Assembly (NCBI GenBank): GCA_963705525.1
Contig: CAVPJW010000002.1
Location: 310,001 to 374,000 of the forward strand
Length of the DNA: 64,000 nt
Reading direction: 5' to 3'
Source of the DNA: CAVPJW01 sp963705525
Lineage (GTDB): Bacteria > Acidobacteriota > Vicinamibacteria > Vicinamibacterales > CAVPJW01
Below, one piece after another: positions 42,710-49,778 of this stretch. The number at the start of each line of letters is the position of its first letter. The first letter of the stretch is position 1. The notes under the pieces are model-generated. The model was not told the DNA's origin. It worked only from the letters and a program-made list of their open reading frames with translations, and searched no databases. Both the position numbers and the translations under genes were made by a program.

Positions 42710-43114
42710 TCAGTCCACGCTGATCCGGCGCGTGCCGCGATTGGCCAGCTTGGGAATCGTGACGGTCAGGACGCCGTCACGCAGGTCGGCGGTGATCCCT
42801 TCAACGTCTACCGGGTGGGGCAGCGTCAACGTCCGAAGAAAGCTTCCATGACCGCGCTCCACGCGGTGGTACTGCTCGCAGGGCACCGACGGCGCGGGCC
42901 GGGCGCCGCTCAACGTGAGATGCGTATCGTGGAAACTGATGTCGATGTCGCTTCGGGAGAGACCAGGAATCTCGAGCGACACCACGTACTGATCGTTGGT
43001 TTCGTAGAGATCGATCGAAGGCGTCCATCCAGGCGACGCGCCGGTCGCGAGACGGTCGAGCCGCTCGTGCAGCGTGAGCAGATCGGCGAGCGGATCCCAG
43101 CCGAACATCGCCAT
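42710..43114 (-). CDS. Small heat-shock protein, Hsp20/alpha-crystallin family (134 aa)
   Basis: ATP-independent holdase. The alpha-crystallin domain spans about 30-125: PSIDLYETNDQYVVSLEIPGL, DIDISFHDTHLTLSGAR, GSFLRTLTLPHPVD, and the conserved ADLRDGVLTVTIPK (A-x-x-x-x-G-V-L). The C-terminal tail is short and the I-x-I motif is replaced by RRISVD. The start MAMFGWDPLADLL is typical of the class A-like bacterial group. It is the first gene of an operon with htrA and divergent from efp across 93 bp carrying symmetrical promoter-like elements. Confidence 0.95.
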   Translation of the reverse strand: MAMFGWDPLADLLTLHERLDRLATGASPGWTPSIDLYETNDQYVVSLEIPGLSRSDIDISFHDTHLTLSGARPAPSVPCEQYHRVERGHGSFLRTLTLPHPVDVEGITADLRDGVLTVTIPKLANRGTRRISVD

Positions 43115-43123
43115 TCCGGCATC

Positions 43124-43159
43124 CTAGCACGTTTGGTCGTGACCAGCCATATGTGCTAG
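43124..43159. promoter_or_regulatory. Symmetrical divergent control region between hsp20 and efp
   Basis: CTAGCAC (43124-43130) and GTGCTAG (43153-43159) form a perfect 7-bp inverted repeat with a 22-nt spacer, and a nested dyad TGGTC-GT-GACCA (43134-43145) sits between them. Read outward, each arm gives a -10-like hexamer (TAGAGT toward efp, TAGGAT toward hsp20). For efp, TTGGTC (43133-43138) lies 18 bp from TAGAGT. The half site resembles that of CIRCE, but the spacing is not that of HrcA sites. Confidence 0.4.
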
Positions 43160-43207
43160 AGTGGAAAGGATATACGGGTCATCATATTCGCGGTAGAGGA
43201 GTACGGT

Positions 43208-43771
43208 TTGGCATCGATTCAGGCGACGCGTCTGCGCAAGGGCAATCTCATCAAGCTGGGCAACGACCTCTTTCGCGTGCTCGATCTGCAGCACTTCACG
43301 CCGGGCAACAAGCGCGGGTTCGTCCAGTCGCGGCTCCGAAACATCAGGACGAGCACGCTGACGGACCACAAGTTCCGGTCGGAAGATGACGTCGAGCGGG
43401 CGACGCTCGACGAGCGGGACATGCAATATCTTTACAGCGACGGGTCAAGCTACCACTTCATGGACACGGGCACCTTCGAGCAGACGCACATCGCCGCCGA
43501 CGTCCTGGGCGATTCGGTCAACTATCTCAAGGCGGATTCCGTGATCAAGGTGGAGTTCTACGGCAGCGAGCCGGTGGGGGTCGAGCTGCCTCAAACCGTG
43601 GACCTCAAGGTTGAGGAAACGGTTCCGGGCATCAAGGGCGCCACGGCCAGCGCGCAGGTGAAGCCCGCGCGACTCGAAACCGGGCTCGTCATCCAGGTGC
43701 CGCCCTTCGTCAACAATGGCGATCTCGTCCGCGTCAACACCGAAACCGGTGAGTATCAGTCGCGCGCTTAG
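43208..43771 (+). CDS. efp: Translation elongation factor P (187 aa)
   Basis: Three-domain EF-P (KOW-like N domain, two OB domains), full length. It relieves ribosome stalling at polyproline. Domain 1 has RLRKGNLIKLGNDLFRVLD and the loop QHFTPGNKRGFVQSRLRN; the tip residue aligned with E. coli Lys34 is Asn34, with Lys35 and Arg36 after it. Domains 2/3 have MDTGTFEQTHI, KVEFYGSEPVGVELPQTVDL and the C-terminal VPPFVNNGDLVRVNTETGEY. It begins at TTG with GAGGAG 6 nt upstream. No epmA/epmB/earP-like modifying enzyme is nearby, consistent with an unusual or unmodified loop. Confidence 0.96.
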   Translation: MASIQATRLRKGNLIKLGNDLFRVLDLQHFTPGNKRGFVQSRLRNIRTSTLTDHKFRSEDDVERATLDERDMQYLYSDGSSYHFMDTGTFEQTHIAADVLGDSVNYLKADSVIKVEFYGSEPVGVELPQTVDLKVEETVPGIKGATASAQVKPARLETGLVIQVPPFVNNGDLVRVNTETGEYQSRA

Positions 43772-43772
43772 A

Positions 43773-43834
43773 GCTATCAGTCATCAGCTCTCAGTGCGCT
43801 AAGAACCAATAACTAAGCACCAAGAACTGCGTTA
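43773..43834. repeat. Degenerate short-period repeat tract between efp and the NTPase gene
   Basis: The 5' part reads as AGCTATC-AGTCATC-AGCTCTC-AG and the 3' part as CTAAGAACCAATAACTAAGC-type units, i.e. two different 7-nt families joined. The second family is the same as that at 38711-38790 and 51413-51515. Confidence 0.6.
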
Positions 43835-43855
43835 GTGCTCCCAACTGCTTCCGTG

Positions 43856-44443
43856 ATGGTCTACGTCGCGTCCACACGTCCGGCCAAGGTCGAGGGTACT
43901 CGAGATGCGCTCGACGCCCTGGCAGCCATTGAGCCGCGATTTCGAGCGGTGCGTTTGACAGCCGTCGACGTCGGCGATGCTGCGCCCAGAATGCCCCTGA
44001 CGGAGACAGCCATCCTGGACGGAGCTGCGGCTCGGGCTCGCGCGCTGATCGATCGCCAGTCGTCCGCGGCCGCTGCCGATGACGAGATCTTCTACGTCGG
44101 GCTCGAGGGCGGGCTGGATTCCGTGCAGCTCACGAACGGCTCCCGGGCGTTTGCGCTCAAGAGCTGGGCGTGCATCTCGGACGGCCATCGATGGAGCTTT
44201 GGAGGCGGCGGTGCCGTCATCGTCCCGGCGATGCTCGCCGACGAAGTGCAGGATGGGCGCGAGCTCGGAGACGTCGTCGACGCGCTCGTTGGCGCGCCGG
44301 TGCGAGGAACCCGAGGCGCGTGGGGCGTGCTGACCCGAGATCTCATCACGCGGCGCGATTCGTTCCGGATCGCCGTGATCAACGCATTCGCGCTGTTCGT
44401 CAATCCCGATCTTTACACCAATCGGTTTTCTGTCACCGCGTAG
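43856..44443 (+). CDS. YjjX-like inosine/xanthosine triphosphatase (DUF84 family, 195 aa)
   Basis: House-cleaning NTPase that removes non-canonical purine nucleotides (ITP, XTP). The N-terminus is VYVASTRPAKVEGTRDAL, the S/T-x-N/R-P-x-K nucleotide motif. An extended first lobe ends in TETAILDGAAARARA, followed by EIFYVGLEGGLDSV (the VG-E-G metal/substrate motif), ALKSWACI, and the C-terminal GTRGAWGVLTRDLITRRDSF. All hallmarks of the DUF84/YjjX family are present. An upstream GTG at 43835 is possible; ATG 43856 places the first strand at the N-terminus. It precedes thymidine kinase by 6 nt, making a nucleotide-metabolism pair. Confidence 0.8.
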   Translation: MVYVASTRPAKVEGTRDALDALAAIEPRFRAVRLTAVDVGDAAPRMPLTETAILDGAAARARALIDRQSSAAAADDEIFYVGLEGGLDSVQLTNGSRAFALKSWACISDGHRWSFGGGGAVIVPAMLADEVQDGRELGDVVDALVGAPVRGTRGAWGVLTRDLITRRDSFRIAVINAFALFVNPDLYTNRFSVTA

Positions 44444-44449
44444 GCGCCT

Positions 44450-45061
44450 ATGGATGTCGTTCGTCAATTACCAAACGTCGGGTGGATCGAAGTCATCACG
44501 GGCAGCATGTTCAGCGGGAAGAGCGAGGAGCTCATTCGCCGGCTGCGCCGCGCGCAAATCGCCAGGCAGAAGGTCCAGATCTTCAAGCCCAACGTGGACA
44601 ATCGTCACGGCGAGAACCACATCGTGTCGCACAGCGCGATGCGCATTCCCTCGAACGACGTCGCGAGCTCGGCCGAGCTCCTGCGCGCCGTGCTGGCCGA
44701 CACCGAGGTGGTCGGCATAGACGAGGGACAGTTCTTCGATCTCGATCTGCCGAACGTCTGCAGCGCGCTCGCGGATCAGGGAAAGCGCGTGATCGTGGCC
44801 GGCCTCGACACGGACTACCTCGGCAGGCCGTTCGAGCCCATGCCGCAGCTTCTCGCCGTGGCCGAGTACATCACCAAGACCCTCGCGATCTGCGTGGTGT
44901 GCGGAAATCCGGCGAATCACACGCAGCGCCTGGTCGTAAATCAGGATCGCGTGTTGATCGGCGCGCAAGGGACCTACGAGGCGCGATGCCGTCGATGCTT
45001 CGACCCACTGCTGGCAGGTGCGCCCGCCGTGGCGAATGCGGGGACGAAGGCGCCTTCCTAA
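44450..45061 (+). CDS. tdk: Thymidine kinase, type II (203 aa)
   Basis: Salvage enzyme phosphorylating thymidine to dTMP. Walker A ITGSMFSGKSEELIRRLRRA (about 16-35), the VQIFKPNVDNRH switch, the Walker B-like VVGIDEGQFFD (catalytic Glu), VIVAGLDTDYLGRPF with the lasso region, and a structural zinc ribbon CVVCGNPA...CRRCFD. The length fits tetrameric bacterial TK1-like enzymes. Located 6 nt after the NTPase gene and 18 nt before a small membrane protein gene. Confidence 0.96.
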   Translation: MDVVRQLPNVGWIEVITGSMFSGKSEELIRRLRRAQIARQKVQIFKPNVDNRHGENHIVSHSAMRIPSNDVASSAELLRAVLADTEVVGIDEGQFFDLDLPNVCSALADQGKRVIVAGLDTDYLGRPFEPMPQLLAVAEYITKTLAICVVCGNPANHTQRLVVNQDRVLIGAQGTYEARCRRCFDPLLAGAPAVANAGTKAPS

Positions 45062-45079
45062 TCCGGGGAGCGCGAGGTC

Positions 45080-45631
45080 ATGCTCTTTCCCCGCATCCTG
45101 TTCTTCCTGGGTTGTGGGTTTCTGGTCGCCAACCTCCTGCAGTTCGCGGACTACCTTCGCTACCGGCGCCTGCGCGCCTCGGCCATCCTCACGTGGCCCG
45201 GTCCCAGGCCGCGCTACTACGGCATGCTCCTCGCGATTGGCGTCGTCCTCGGCCTGCTCGTCTTCTTCAATCTGGCGATTCGCCGCCGGGCGCCGCAGCA
45301 GATCTTTGGCGAGATGATGATGTTTCTGTACTACGGCTACGCGCTGCCGCTCAGCCGCCGAATCAGGCGGGGTTTCTATGACGAGGGCGTGTGGCTGGAA
45401 GGCGGATTTATCCCGTATTGGCAGATTGGCGGCATCTCGTGGCGCGAGGCGGAAGAGATCACGCTGGTCGTGATCTCGCGTCTGCGCAATCTGTCGCGCA
45501 GGCTGATCGTGCCGGCCACGCAATACGCGGCGGCGCGACGGCTCCTGCGCGACAAGATTCAGTCGCACGACATTCATTTCGCGGGGACGGCGCTCGACCT
45601 CGGGGGACATGATGAGAGGGAGGATGTTTGA
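45080..45631 (+). CDS. Small membrane protein of unknown function, DUF5673-like (183 aa)
   Basis: Two TM helices at the N-terminus (ILFFLGCGFLVANLLQF and YYGMLLAIGVVLGLLVFFN) and a weaker third (FGEMMMFLYYGYALPL) precede a soluble beta-rich C-terminal domain. That domain's core is RGFYDEGVWLEGGFIPYWQIGGISWRE followed by a basic strand; the pattern 'G-I-W ... I-P-W-x-x-I ... W' recalls DUF5673/PH-like membrane-associated domains. No catalytic motif. Probably the last gene of the NTPase-tdk transcript; the 7-nt repeat tract begins at its stop codon. Confidence 0.65.
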   Translation: MLFPRILFFLGCGFLVANLLQFADYLRYRRLRASAILTWPGPRPRYYGMLLAIGVVLGLLVFFNLAIRRRAPQQIFGEMMMFLYYGYALPLSRRIRRGFYDEGVWLEGGFIPYWQIGGISWREAEEITLVVISRLRNLSRRLIVPATQYAAARRLLRDKIQSHDIHFAGTALDLGGHDEREDV

Positions 45632-45880
45632 CGGGCTCCAGGCTACAGGCTCCGGGCTTCGGACTTCAGGCTGCCGGCTTCAGGCAGGGCGACCGGAGCC
45701 TGAAGCGCGGCCCGATTCCTTTCGGAAAGCCTGGGGCCTGCAGCCCCTGAAGCCCGTAGCCTGAAGCCTGTAGCCCGAAGCCTGATATCGCCGATACACT
45801 AGCAGGCATAGAAGCCTGTAGCCCGACGCCCGGAGCCTGAAGCCCGGAGCCTGAAGCCTGTAGCCTCGTTGTAGCCCCTA
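45630..45880. repeat. Long inverted tract of 7-nt repeats (GGCTTCA/GGCTACA family) upstream of ku
   Basis: The left half reads as repeated GGCTCCA-GGCTACA-GGCTCCG-GGCTTCG units and the right half as the reverse complement, TGAAGCC-TGTAGCC-CGAAGCC-TG units. The centre contains the unrelated TTTCGGAAAGC. About 250 bp of intergenic DNA is thus almost entirely degenerate heptamers with potential for long hairpins. No gene is seen in it. Confidence 0.85.
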
Positions 45881-45894
45881 GAGGAGTGCTCCCA

Positions 45895-46752
45895 ATGCCT
45901 CTCAGACCCACGTGGAAAGGCTTTCTCAAGGTCAGCCTCGTCAACATTCCGATCAAGGTGTTTCCGGCGACCGAGCCGAGCGCCACCCTGAGTTTCAACC
46001 AGCTTCACGCCGAGTGCCAGACGCGCATCCAGCAGAAGCGCTGGTGCCCGACGTGCAAACGCGACGTCGCCAACACCGAGCTGGTGAAGGGCTACGAGTT
46101 CGAAAAGGGCCGCTACGTGGTGGTGACCGAGGACGACATCGAGAAGGTGCGCGTGGAATCGACGCGCGTCATCAATCTCGTGCAGTTCACCGAGGAAGTG
46201 GACATCGATCCCATCTACGTCGATCGTGCCTACTATCTGGCTCCCGATGGCGCCATGGCGGCCGAGGCATTCGCCGTGATGCGCGAGGGCATGAAAGGGA
46301 AGGCCGGCATCGGCAAGCTTGCGTTGTACGGCCGGGAATACCTCATCGCCGTGAGACCGCAGGAAAACGGTCTCGTCATGTACACGATGCACCACGCGGC
46401 CGAGATCCGCAGCATGAAGTCCATCGACGAGCTCGCGTCAGTTCCAAAGCAGGTGAAACCCGAGGAGATCAAGCTCGCCAAGCAGGTGATCGGCACGTTC
46501 GAGTCGAAGCTCGATCTCGCGGACTACAAGGACGAGTACAAGGCCGGGTTGATGAAGATCATCGAGGCGAAGATCGCGGGCGAAGAGGTGGTGGCGCCGG
46601 TGGTCGAAGCGCCGCCCAAAGTGGTCAACCTGATGGATGCGCTCCGCAAGAGTCTCGATGCGGTGAGCGCCGGTCAGAAGAAGCCCGCGAAGGCCGACCT
46701 CGCGAAGCGTGCCGCCGCGCGATCGGAACCAAAGAAGCGCGCCCGCGCGTAG
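45895..46752 (+). CDS. ku: Ku protein, non-homologous end joining (285 aa)
   Basis: Homodimeric DNA-end-binding protein. MPLRPTWKGFLKVSLVNIPIKVF is the standard bacterial Ku start, followed by the beta-barrel core with CPTCKRDVANTELVKGYEFEKGRYVVV (a CxxC, as in many bacterial Ku), IDPIYVDRAYYLAPDG and ALYGREYLIAVRP. The C-terminal segment is Lys/Arg/Ala-rich (KKPAKADLAKRAAARSEPKKRARA), the DNA-binding tail found in Ku of several phyla. The ATG at 45895 has AGAGGAG 8 nt upstream; GTG 45886 is less likely. No LigD gene is in the window. uvrA and uvrC are nearby, but a repair cluster is not implied. Confidence 0.95.
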   Translation: MPLRPTWKGFLKVSLVNIPIKVFPATEPSATLSFNQLHAECQTRIQQKRWCPTCKRDVANTELVKGYEFEKGRYVVVTEDDIEKVRVESTRVINLVQFTEEVDIDPIYVDRAYYLAPDGAMAAEAFAVMREGMKGKAGIGKLALYGREYLIAVRPQENGLVMYTMHHAAEIRSMKSIDELASVPKQVKPEEIKLAKQVIGTFESKLDLADYKDEYKAGLMKIIEAKIAGEEVVAPVVEAPPKVVNLMDALRKSLDAVSAGQKKPAKADLAKRAAARSEPKKRARA

Positions 46753-46773
46753 CCCAGAGCTTCAGCTCTGGGC
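46752..46773. terminator. Perfect palindromic hairpin between convergent genes
   Basis: GCCCAGAGC (46752-46760), loop TTCA, GCTCTGGGC (46765-46773): a perfect 9-bp stem overlapping the ku stop codon and ending 5 bp before the stop of the converging small membrane gene. Likely bidirectional terminator. It shares a GCTTCAGC-like core with the element at 14160-14177. Confidence 0.65.
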
Positions 46774-46777
46774 CAAC

Positions 46778-46978
46778 TCACCGGTGCAGCTGGTTCAGCA
46801 GCCAGCCCAGGAGACCCGGCCCGTGGGCCATCGGGTCGCCCAGCCACTCGGGCGGCGTCAGCCACACGAACGCGAGGATGGCGATGACCATGAGGTCGTA
46901 CTGCCACGTCGCGCGCTCGTAGGTCCAGAAGAGCGCGCGCCAGATGACGAGCGCCGGCATCATCAGCAGGCGCTTCAT
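46778..46978 (-). CDS. Small membrane protein downstream of the CDP-alcohol transferase (66 aa)
   Basis: Short gene beginning with an ATGA overlap on the phosphatidyltransferase gene, so translationally coupled. MKRLLMMPALVIWRALFWTY forms an amphipathic/hydrophobic start and YDLMVIAILAFVWLTPPEWL a clear TM helix; the tail is GPGLLGWLLNQLHR. I do not recognise the family. Coupling suggests an accessory role in phospholipid synthesis. Confidence 0.65.
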   Translation of the reverse strand: MKRLLMMPALVIWRALFWTYERATWQYDLMVIAILAFVWLTPPEWLGDPMAHGPGLLGWLLNQLHR

Positions 46979-47607
46979 GAGACCTTCTTCGCGAGCAGCC
47001 GCACCAGCTCGTCCTCGACCTTCTTGCTGCCGTTCAGCTCGCGCCACGTGAAGTAGATTCGATCGGCCACCGTGACCACGGAGAGGACGCCGATCACCCA
47101 GAGCACGGCAGCCATCCGGTTGGTGAACGCTCCGATCATGAAGAGCACGATCCGCTCCGGCCGTTCCATGAATCCGACCTTGCACTTGTCGATGAGCGAC
47201 TCGGCGCGGGCGCGCGTATAACTCGTCATGATCGAGAACATCATCGTGAGGGCGGTGATGATCACATAATCGGTACGATGGAACTGGGCGTACAGATAGA
47301 TGAGCCCGATGAAGAGCGTGATGTCCGAGAATCGATCCATGACCGAGTCCCAGAATCCGCCGAACTCGCTCGTGCGCCCGCTTTCCTGCGCGACTTTGCC
47401 GTCGATGAAGTCGAACATGTTGGCGATGATCATGATGAATCCCGCCGTCACGAAGCGCCCCAGCGCGAGCGCCCAGGCGGCGCACACATTGGCCAGCACG
47501 CCAATGAGCGTGAGCATGTTGGGGTGAATCCGTAAGCGGACCGACAACCGGATGATGGCGCGGAGCGGGAACAGGAAGAGCGCTCCGATGGCGCCGGTGA
47601 AGGTCAT
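46975..47607 (-). CDS. CDP-alcohol phosphatidyltransferase (210 aa)
   Basis: Phospholipid-synthesis enzyme transferring a phosphatidyl group from CDP-diacylglycerol to an alcohol. Several TM helices (MLTLIGVLANVCAAWALAL, AGFIMIIANMFDFIDG, YVIITALTMMFSIMTSY, IVLFMIGAFTNRMAAVLWVI). The signature DFIDGKVAQ...SEFGGFWDSVMDRFSD matches DG-x2-A-[RQ]-x8-G-x3-D-x3-D, with Gln replacing the usual Arg after Ala. The acceptor alcohol (glycerol-3-phosphate, inositol phosphate, etc.) cannot be told. The ATG at 47607 is chosen; it is divergent from uvrC by 79 bp. Confidence 0.9.
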   Translation of the reverse strand: MTFTGAIGALFLFPLRAIIRLSVRLRIHPNMLTLIGVLANVCAAWALALGRFVTAGFIMIIANMFDFIDGKVAQESGRTSEFGGFWDSVMDRFSDITLFIGLIYLYAQFHRTDYVIITALTMMFSIMTSYTRARAESLIDKCKVGFMERPERIVLFMIGAFTNRMAAVLWVIGVLSVVTVADRIYFTWRELNGSKKVEDELVRLLAKKVS

Positions 47608-47638
47608 CGCATGCTGTCTGGCGGGTGCGTGCGCGCTA

Positions 47639-47644
47639 TATAAT
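47639..47644 (+). promoter_or_regulatory. Consensus -10 element upstream of uvrC
   Basis: A perfect TATAAT lies 42 bp before the uvrC ATG, giving a predicted leader of about 36 nt. The -35 region (around 47615-47621) is poorly matched. This is the best -10 in the window. Confidence 0.5.
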
Positions 47645-47686
47645 CGTAAGTTCGGAACACATTCAAAAGACGCGACATGGTAGCCC

Positions 47687-49612
47687 ATGGCGATCCATGA
47701 ACTCAAGGCCCAGATCGCGCGGCTTCCAGAGCAGCCCGGGGTCTATCTCTACGTCAACCGTGACGGCGAGACGATTTACGTCGGCAAGGCCCGAGCGCTG
47801 CGCGATCGTGTGCGCAGCTACCTGGGCGCCTACGGCACCAATCCGAAGACAGACGCGCTCCTTGACGAGGTGCACCGCATCGAAGTCATCGTCACCGACT
47901 CGGTGGTCGAAGCGCTTGCCCTCGAGAACAACCTGATCAAGCAGCGATCGCCGCGCTACAACATCCTGCTCCGCGACGACAAGAATTATCCGTATCTTCA
48001 GCTCACGACGGGCGAGGCCTTTCCGCGCGTGCTCGTGGCGCGGCACGTCGAGCGCGACAATCATTTCTACGCGGGCCCGTTCCTGCCGGCGACGTTTGCG
48101 CGCCGGACGATGGCGTTGACGCACCGGTTGTTTGGGATGAGGTCGTGCAACGAGGTCATCACGGGCAAGCGCGCGCGCCCGTGTCTCGAGTACGACATCA
48201 AGCGCTGCATTGCGCCGTGCGTGGACACGATCTGTTCGGCGGAGGAGTACGGCCGTGCAGTGGCAGACACGAAGATGTTCCTCGAAGGGCGACGGGAAGA
48301 GCTGGGAGCGGAACTGAAGCAACGGATGCTGGCGGCGGCTGAAGCGGAACGATTCGAAGAGGCCGCACAGTTGCGCGACGCGATGCGCACGGTGCTGACG
48401 CTGCATGAGCGCCAGCAGAAGATGGCGACGGCCGGACTCGGCGATCGCGATGCGTTCGGCATCAAGGTCGGCACCACCGGCGCCGTCGTGCTCGTGTTCA
48501 TGGTGCGCGGCGGCCGCGTGATCGAGCGCGTCGAGCTGGATTCGATCACCGCGGGCGGGCCGGTGGAAGGGGAGCCGGCCGTTCTTCAGGCCGCGATTCA
48601 GCAGTTCTATGAACTGCGTCCCGCCCCTCCGGACATCTACGCCTCGTCTGAGCCCGAGGACGCCGAGACGCTCGCGAAGTGGCTGAGCGAGCGTGAAGGC
48701 CGGTATGTGCGCATCGTGGTGCCAAAGCGCGGGGAGAAGCGCGGACTCGTCGACCTCGCGGCGCGCAATGCGGCGCTCGCCTACGAAACGCGCTACAACG
48801 AGAACACCGTCGCGCACTATCACGCGCTCGAACGGCTGCAGAGCCTCCTGTCGCTGCCGACGTTGCCGAGACGGATCGAGTGCTTCGACATCTCGACGAT
48901 TCAGGGCAGCGAGACCGTCGCGTCCATGGTCGTCTGCGAAGATGGACGGATGCGGCGCAGCGACTATCGGAAGTTCAGGGTGAGGGGGAAGCAGGCTACA
49001 GGCTACATGCTACAGGCTTCAGGAGAACAAGGCCGCTCTGTTAGTGAGCCGGAGCCCGGAGCGCCGAGCCCGAAGCCCGACGAAGCCCGAAGCCCGAAGC
49101 CCGATGGCGTCCCTGACGACTTCGCTGCGATGCACGAAGTGGTGGGCCGCCATTACCGGAAGCTGCTCGAGCAGGGCGGACCGTTTCCTGATCTCGTGCT
49201 GATCGACGGCGGCAAGGGACAGCTCGGCGTCACCTACGATGCGCTCGCAGAATTGGGCCTGGCGAATCTCGTCGCTATCGGCCTCGCCAAGCGCGAAGAG
49301 CTCATCGTCACGCGCGACCGCCCGGATCCGATTCGACTCGCCTCGGACGATCCGGCGCTGCTCCTTCTCGAACGCATCCGCGACGAGGCCCACCGCTTTG
49401 CCGTCACCTTTCATCGCCGCGCGCGCTCCATGCGCGACCTGCGGTCCGAGCTCGACGGCATTGCCGGCGTCGGCCCTCGCCGCCGGCGCGCGCTCCTGAC
49501 GCATTTCGGAAGCGCGGCGGGCGTCAGACGCGCGACGCGCGAAGACCTGTTGAAGGTGGTGACGCCGAAAATAGCCGAAGCAGTGCTCCAGTACTTTGAG
49601 GGAAAGCGCTAA
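47687..49612 (+). CDS. uvrC: UvrABC excinuclease subunit C with repeat-derived insertion (641 aa)
   Basis: Dual-incision nuclease of excision repair. N-terminal GIY-YIG domain (PGVYLYVNRDGETIYVGKARALRDRV in outline), the Cys-rich RSCNEVI...RPCLEYDIKRCIAPC, a UvrB-binding UVR motif (EAERFEEAAQLRDAMRTVL), and the RNase H-like endonuclease with CFDISTIQGSETVASMVV, PDLVLIDGGKGQL and ERIRDEAHRFAVTFHR. Tandem HhH motifs end the protein (LDGIAGVGPRRRRALL). Between RKFRVRG (to residue 434) and VPDDFAAMHEV (from about 474), about 39 residues rich in Pro, Ser, Glu and Lys interrupt the normal short loop; their DNA is the same heptamer repeat found intergenically. Confidence 0.97.
   Translation: MAIHELKAQIARLPEQPGVYLYVNRDGETIYVGKARALRDRVRSYLGAYGTNPKTDALLDEVHRIEVIVTDSVVEALALENNLIKQRSPRYNILLRDDKNYPYLQLTTGEAFPRVLVARHVERDNHFYAGPFLPATFARRTMALTHRLFGMRSCNEVITGKRARPCLEYDIKRCIAPCVDTICSAEEYGRAVADTKMFLEGRREELGAELKQRMLAAAEAERFEEAAQLRDAMRTVLTLHERQQKMATAGLGDRDAFGIKVGTTGAVVLVFMVRGGRVIERVELDSITAGGPVEGEPAVLQAAIQQFYELRPAPPDIYASSEPEDAETLAKWLSEREGRYVRIVVPKRGEKRGLVDLAARNAALAYETRYNENTVAHYHALERLQSLLSLPTLPRRIECFDISTIQGSETVASMVVCEDGRMRRSDYRKFRVRGKQATGYMLQASGEQGRSVSEPEPGAPSPKPDEARSPKPDGVPDDFAAMHEVVGRHYRKLLEQGGPFPDLVLIDGGKGQLGVTYDALAELGLANLVAIGLAKREELIVTRDRPDPIRLASDDPALLLLERIRDEAHRFAVTFHRRARSMRDLRSELDGIAGVGPRRRRALLTHFGSAAGVRRATREDLLKVVTPKIAEAVLQYFEGKR
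48989..49105. repeat. Heptamer-repeat insertion inside uvrC (39 codons)
   Basis: Units AGGCTAC-AGGCTAC-ATGCTAC-AGGCTTC-AGG at the left and CCGAAGC-CCGACGAAGC-CCGAAGC-CCGAAGC at the right repeat the inverted two-arm layout of the intergenic tract at 45630-45880. The length is a multiple of three and no stop codon is present in the read frame, so uvrC stays open. Confidence 0.85.
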
Positions 49613-49778
49613 GAGGGGACTCGGCCACCAGATGCGGGTCGCGCGTTAGGCCACCTGTTCCTCAGCCTTGACGCGTTAAGACCGTGTCGGCTCAAGACGT
49701 AAGGATGATGGCTCGGGAGACAGACCCGACCCTAAGCCTTGAGTCCTAAGCCGTTTATCCCTTACTCTATTACTCCTG
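49613..49778. other. Intergenic region between uvrC and the M50 protease gene
   Basis: 166 bp with no gene. The right half contains CCTAAGC-CTTGAGT-CCTAAGC-C, another 7-nt periodic sequence, and GCGTTAAGACCG/CAAGACGTAAGG near-repeats. The TTG start of the protease gene follows without a strong ribosome site. Confidence 0.4.

Noticed and set aside
43124..43159. CIRCE element (HrcA site) upstream of hsp20
   Set aside because: The half sites resemble TTAGCACTC only partly and the spacer is 22 nt instead of 9, so it is reported only as an unexplained dyad.
48989..49105. Intein or group I intron in uvrC
   Set aside because: The insert is 117 nt, has no splicing motifs or Cys/Ser/Asn junctions, and is explained by the heptamer repeats.
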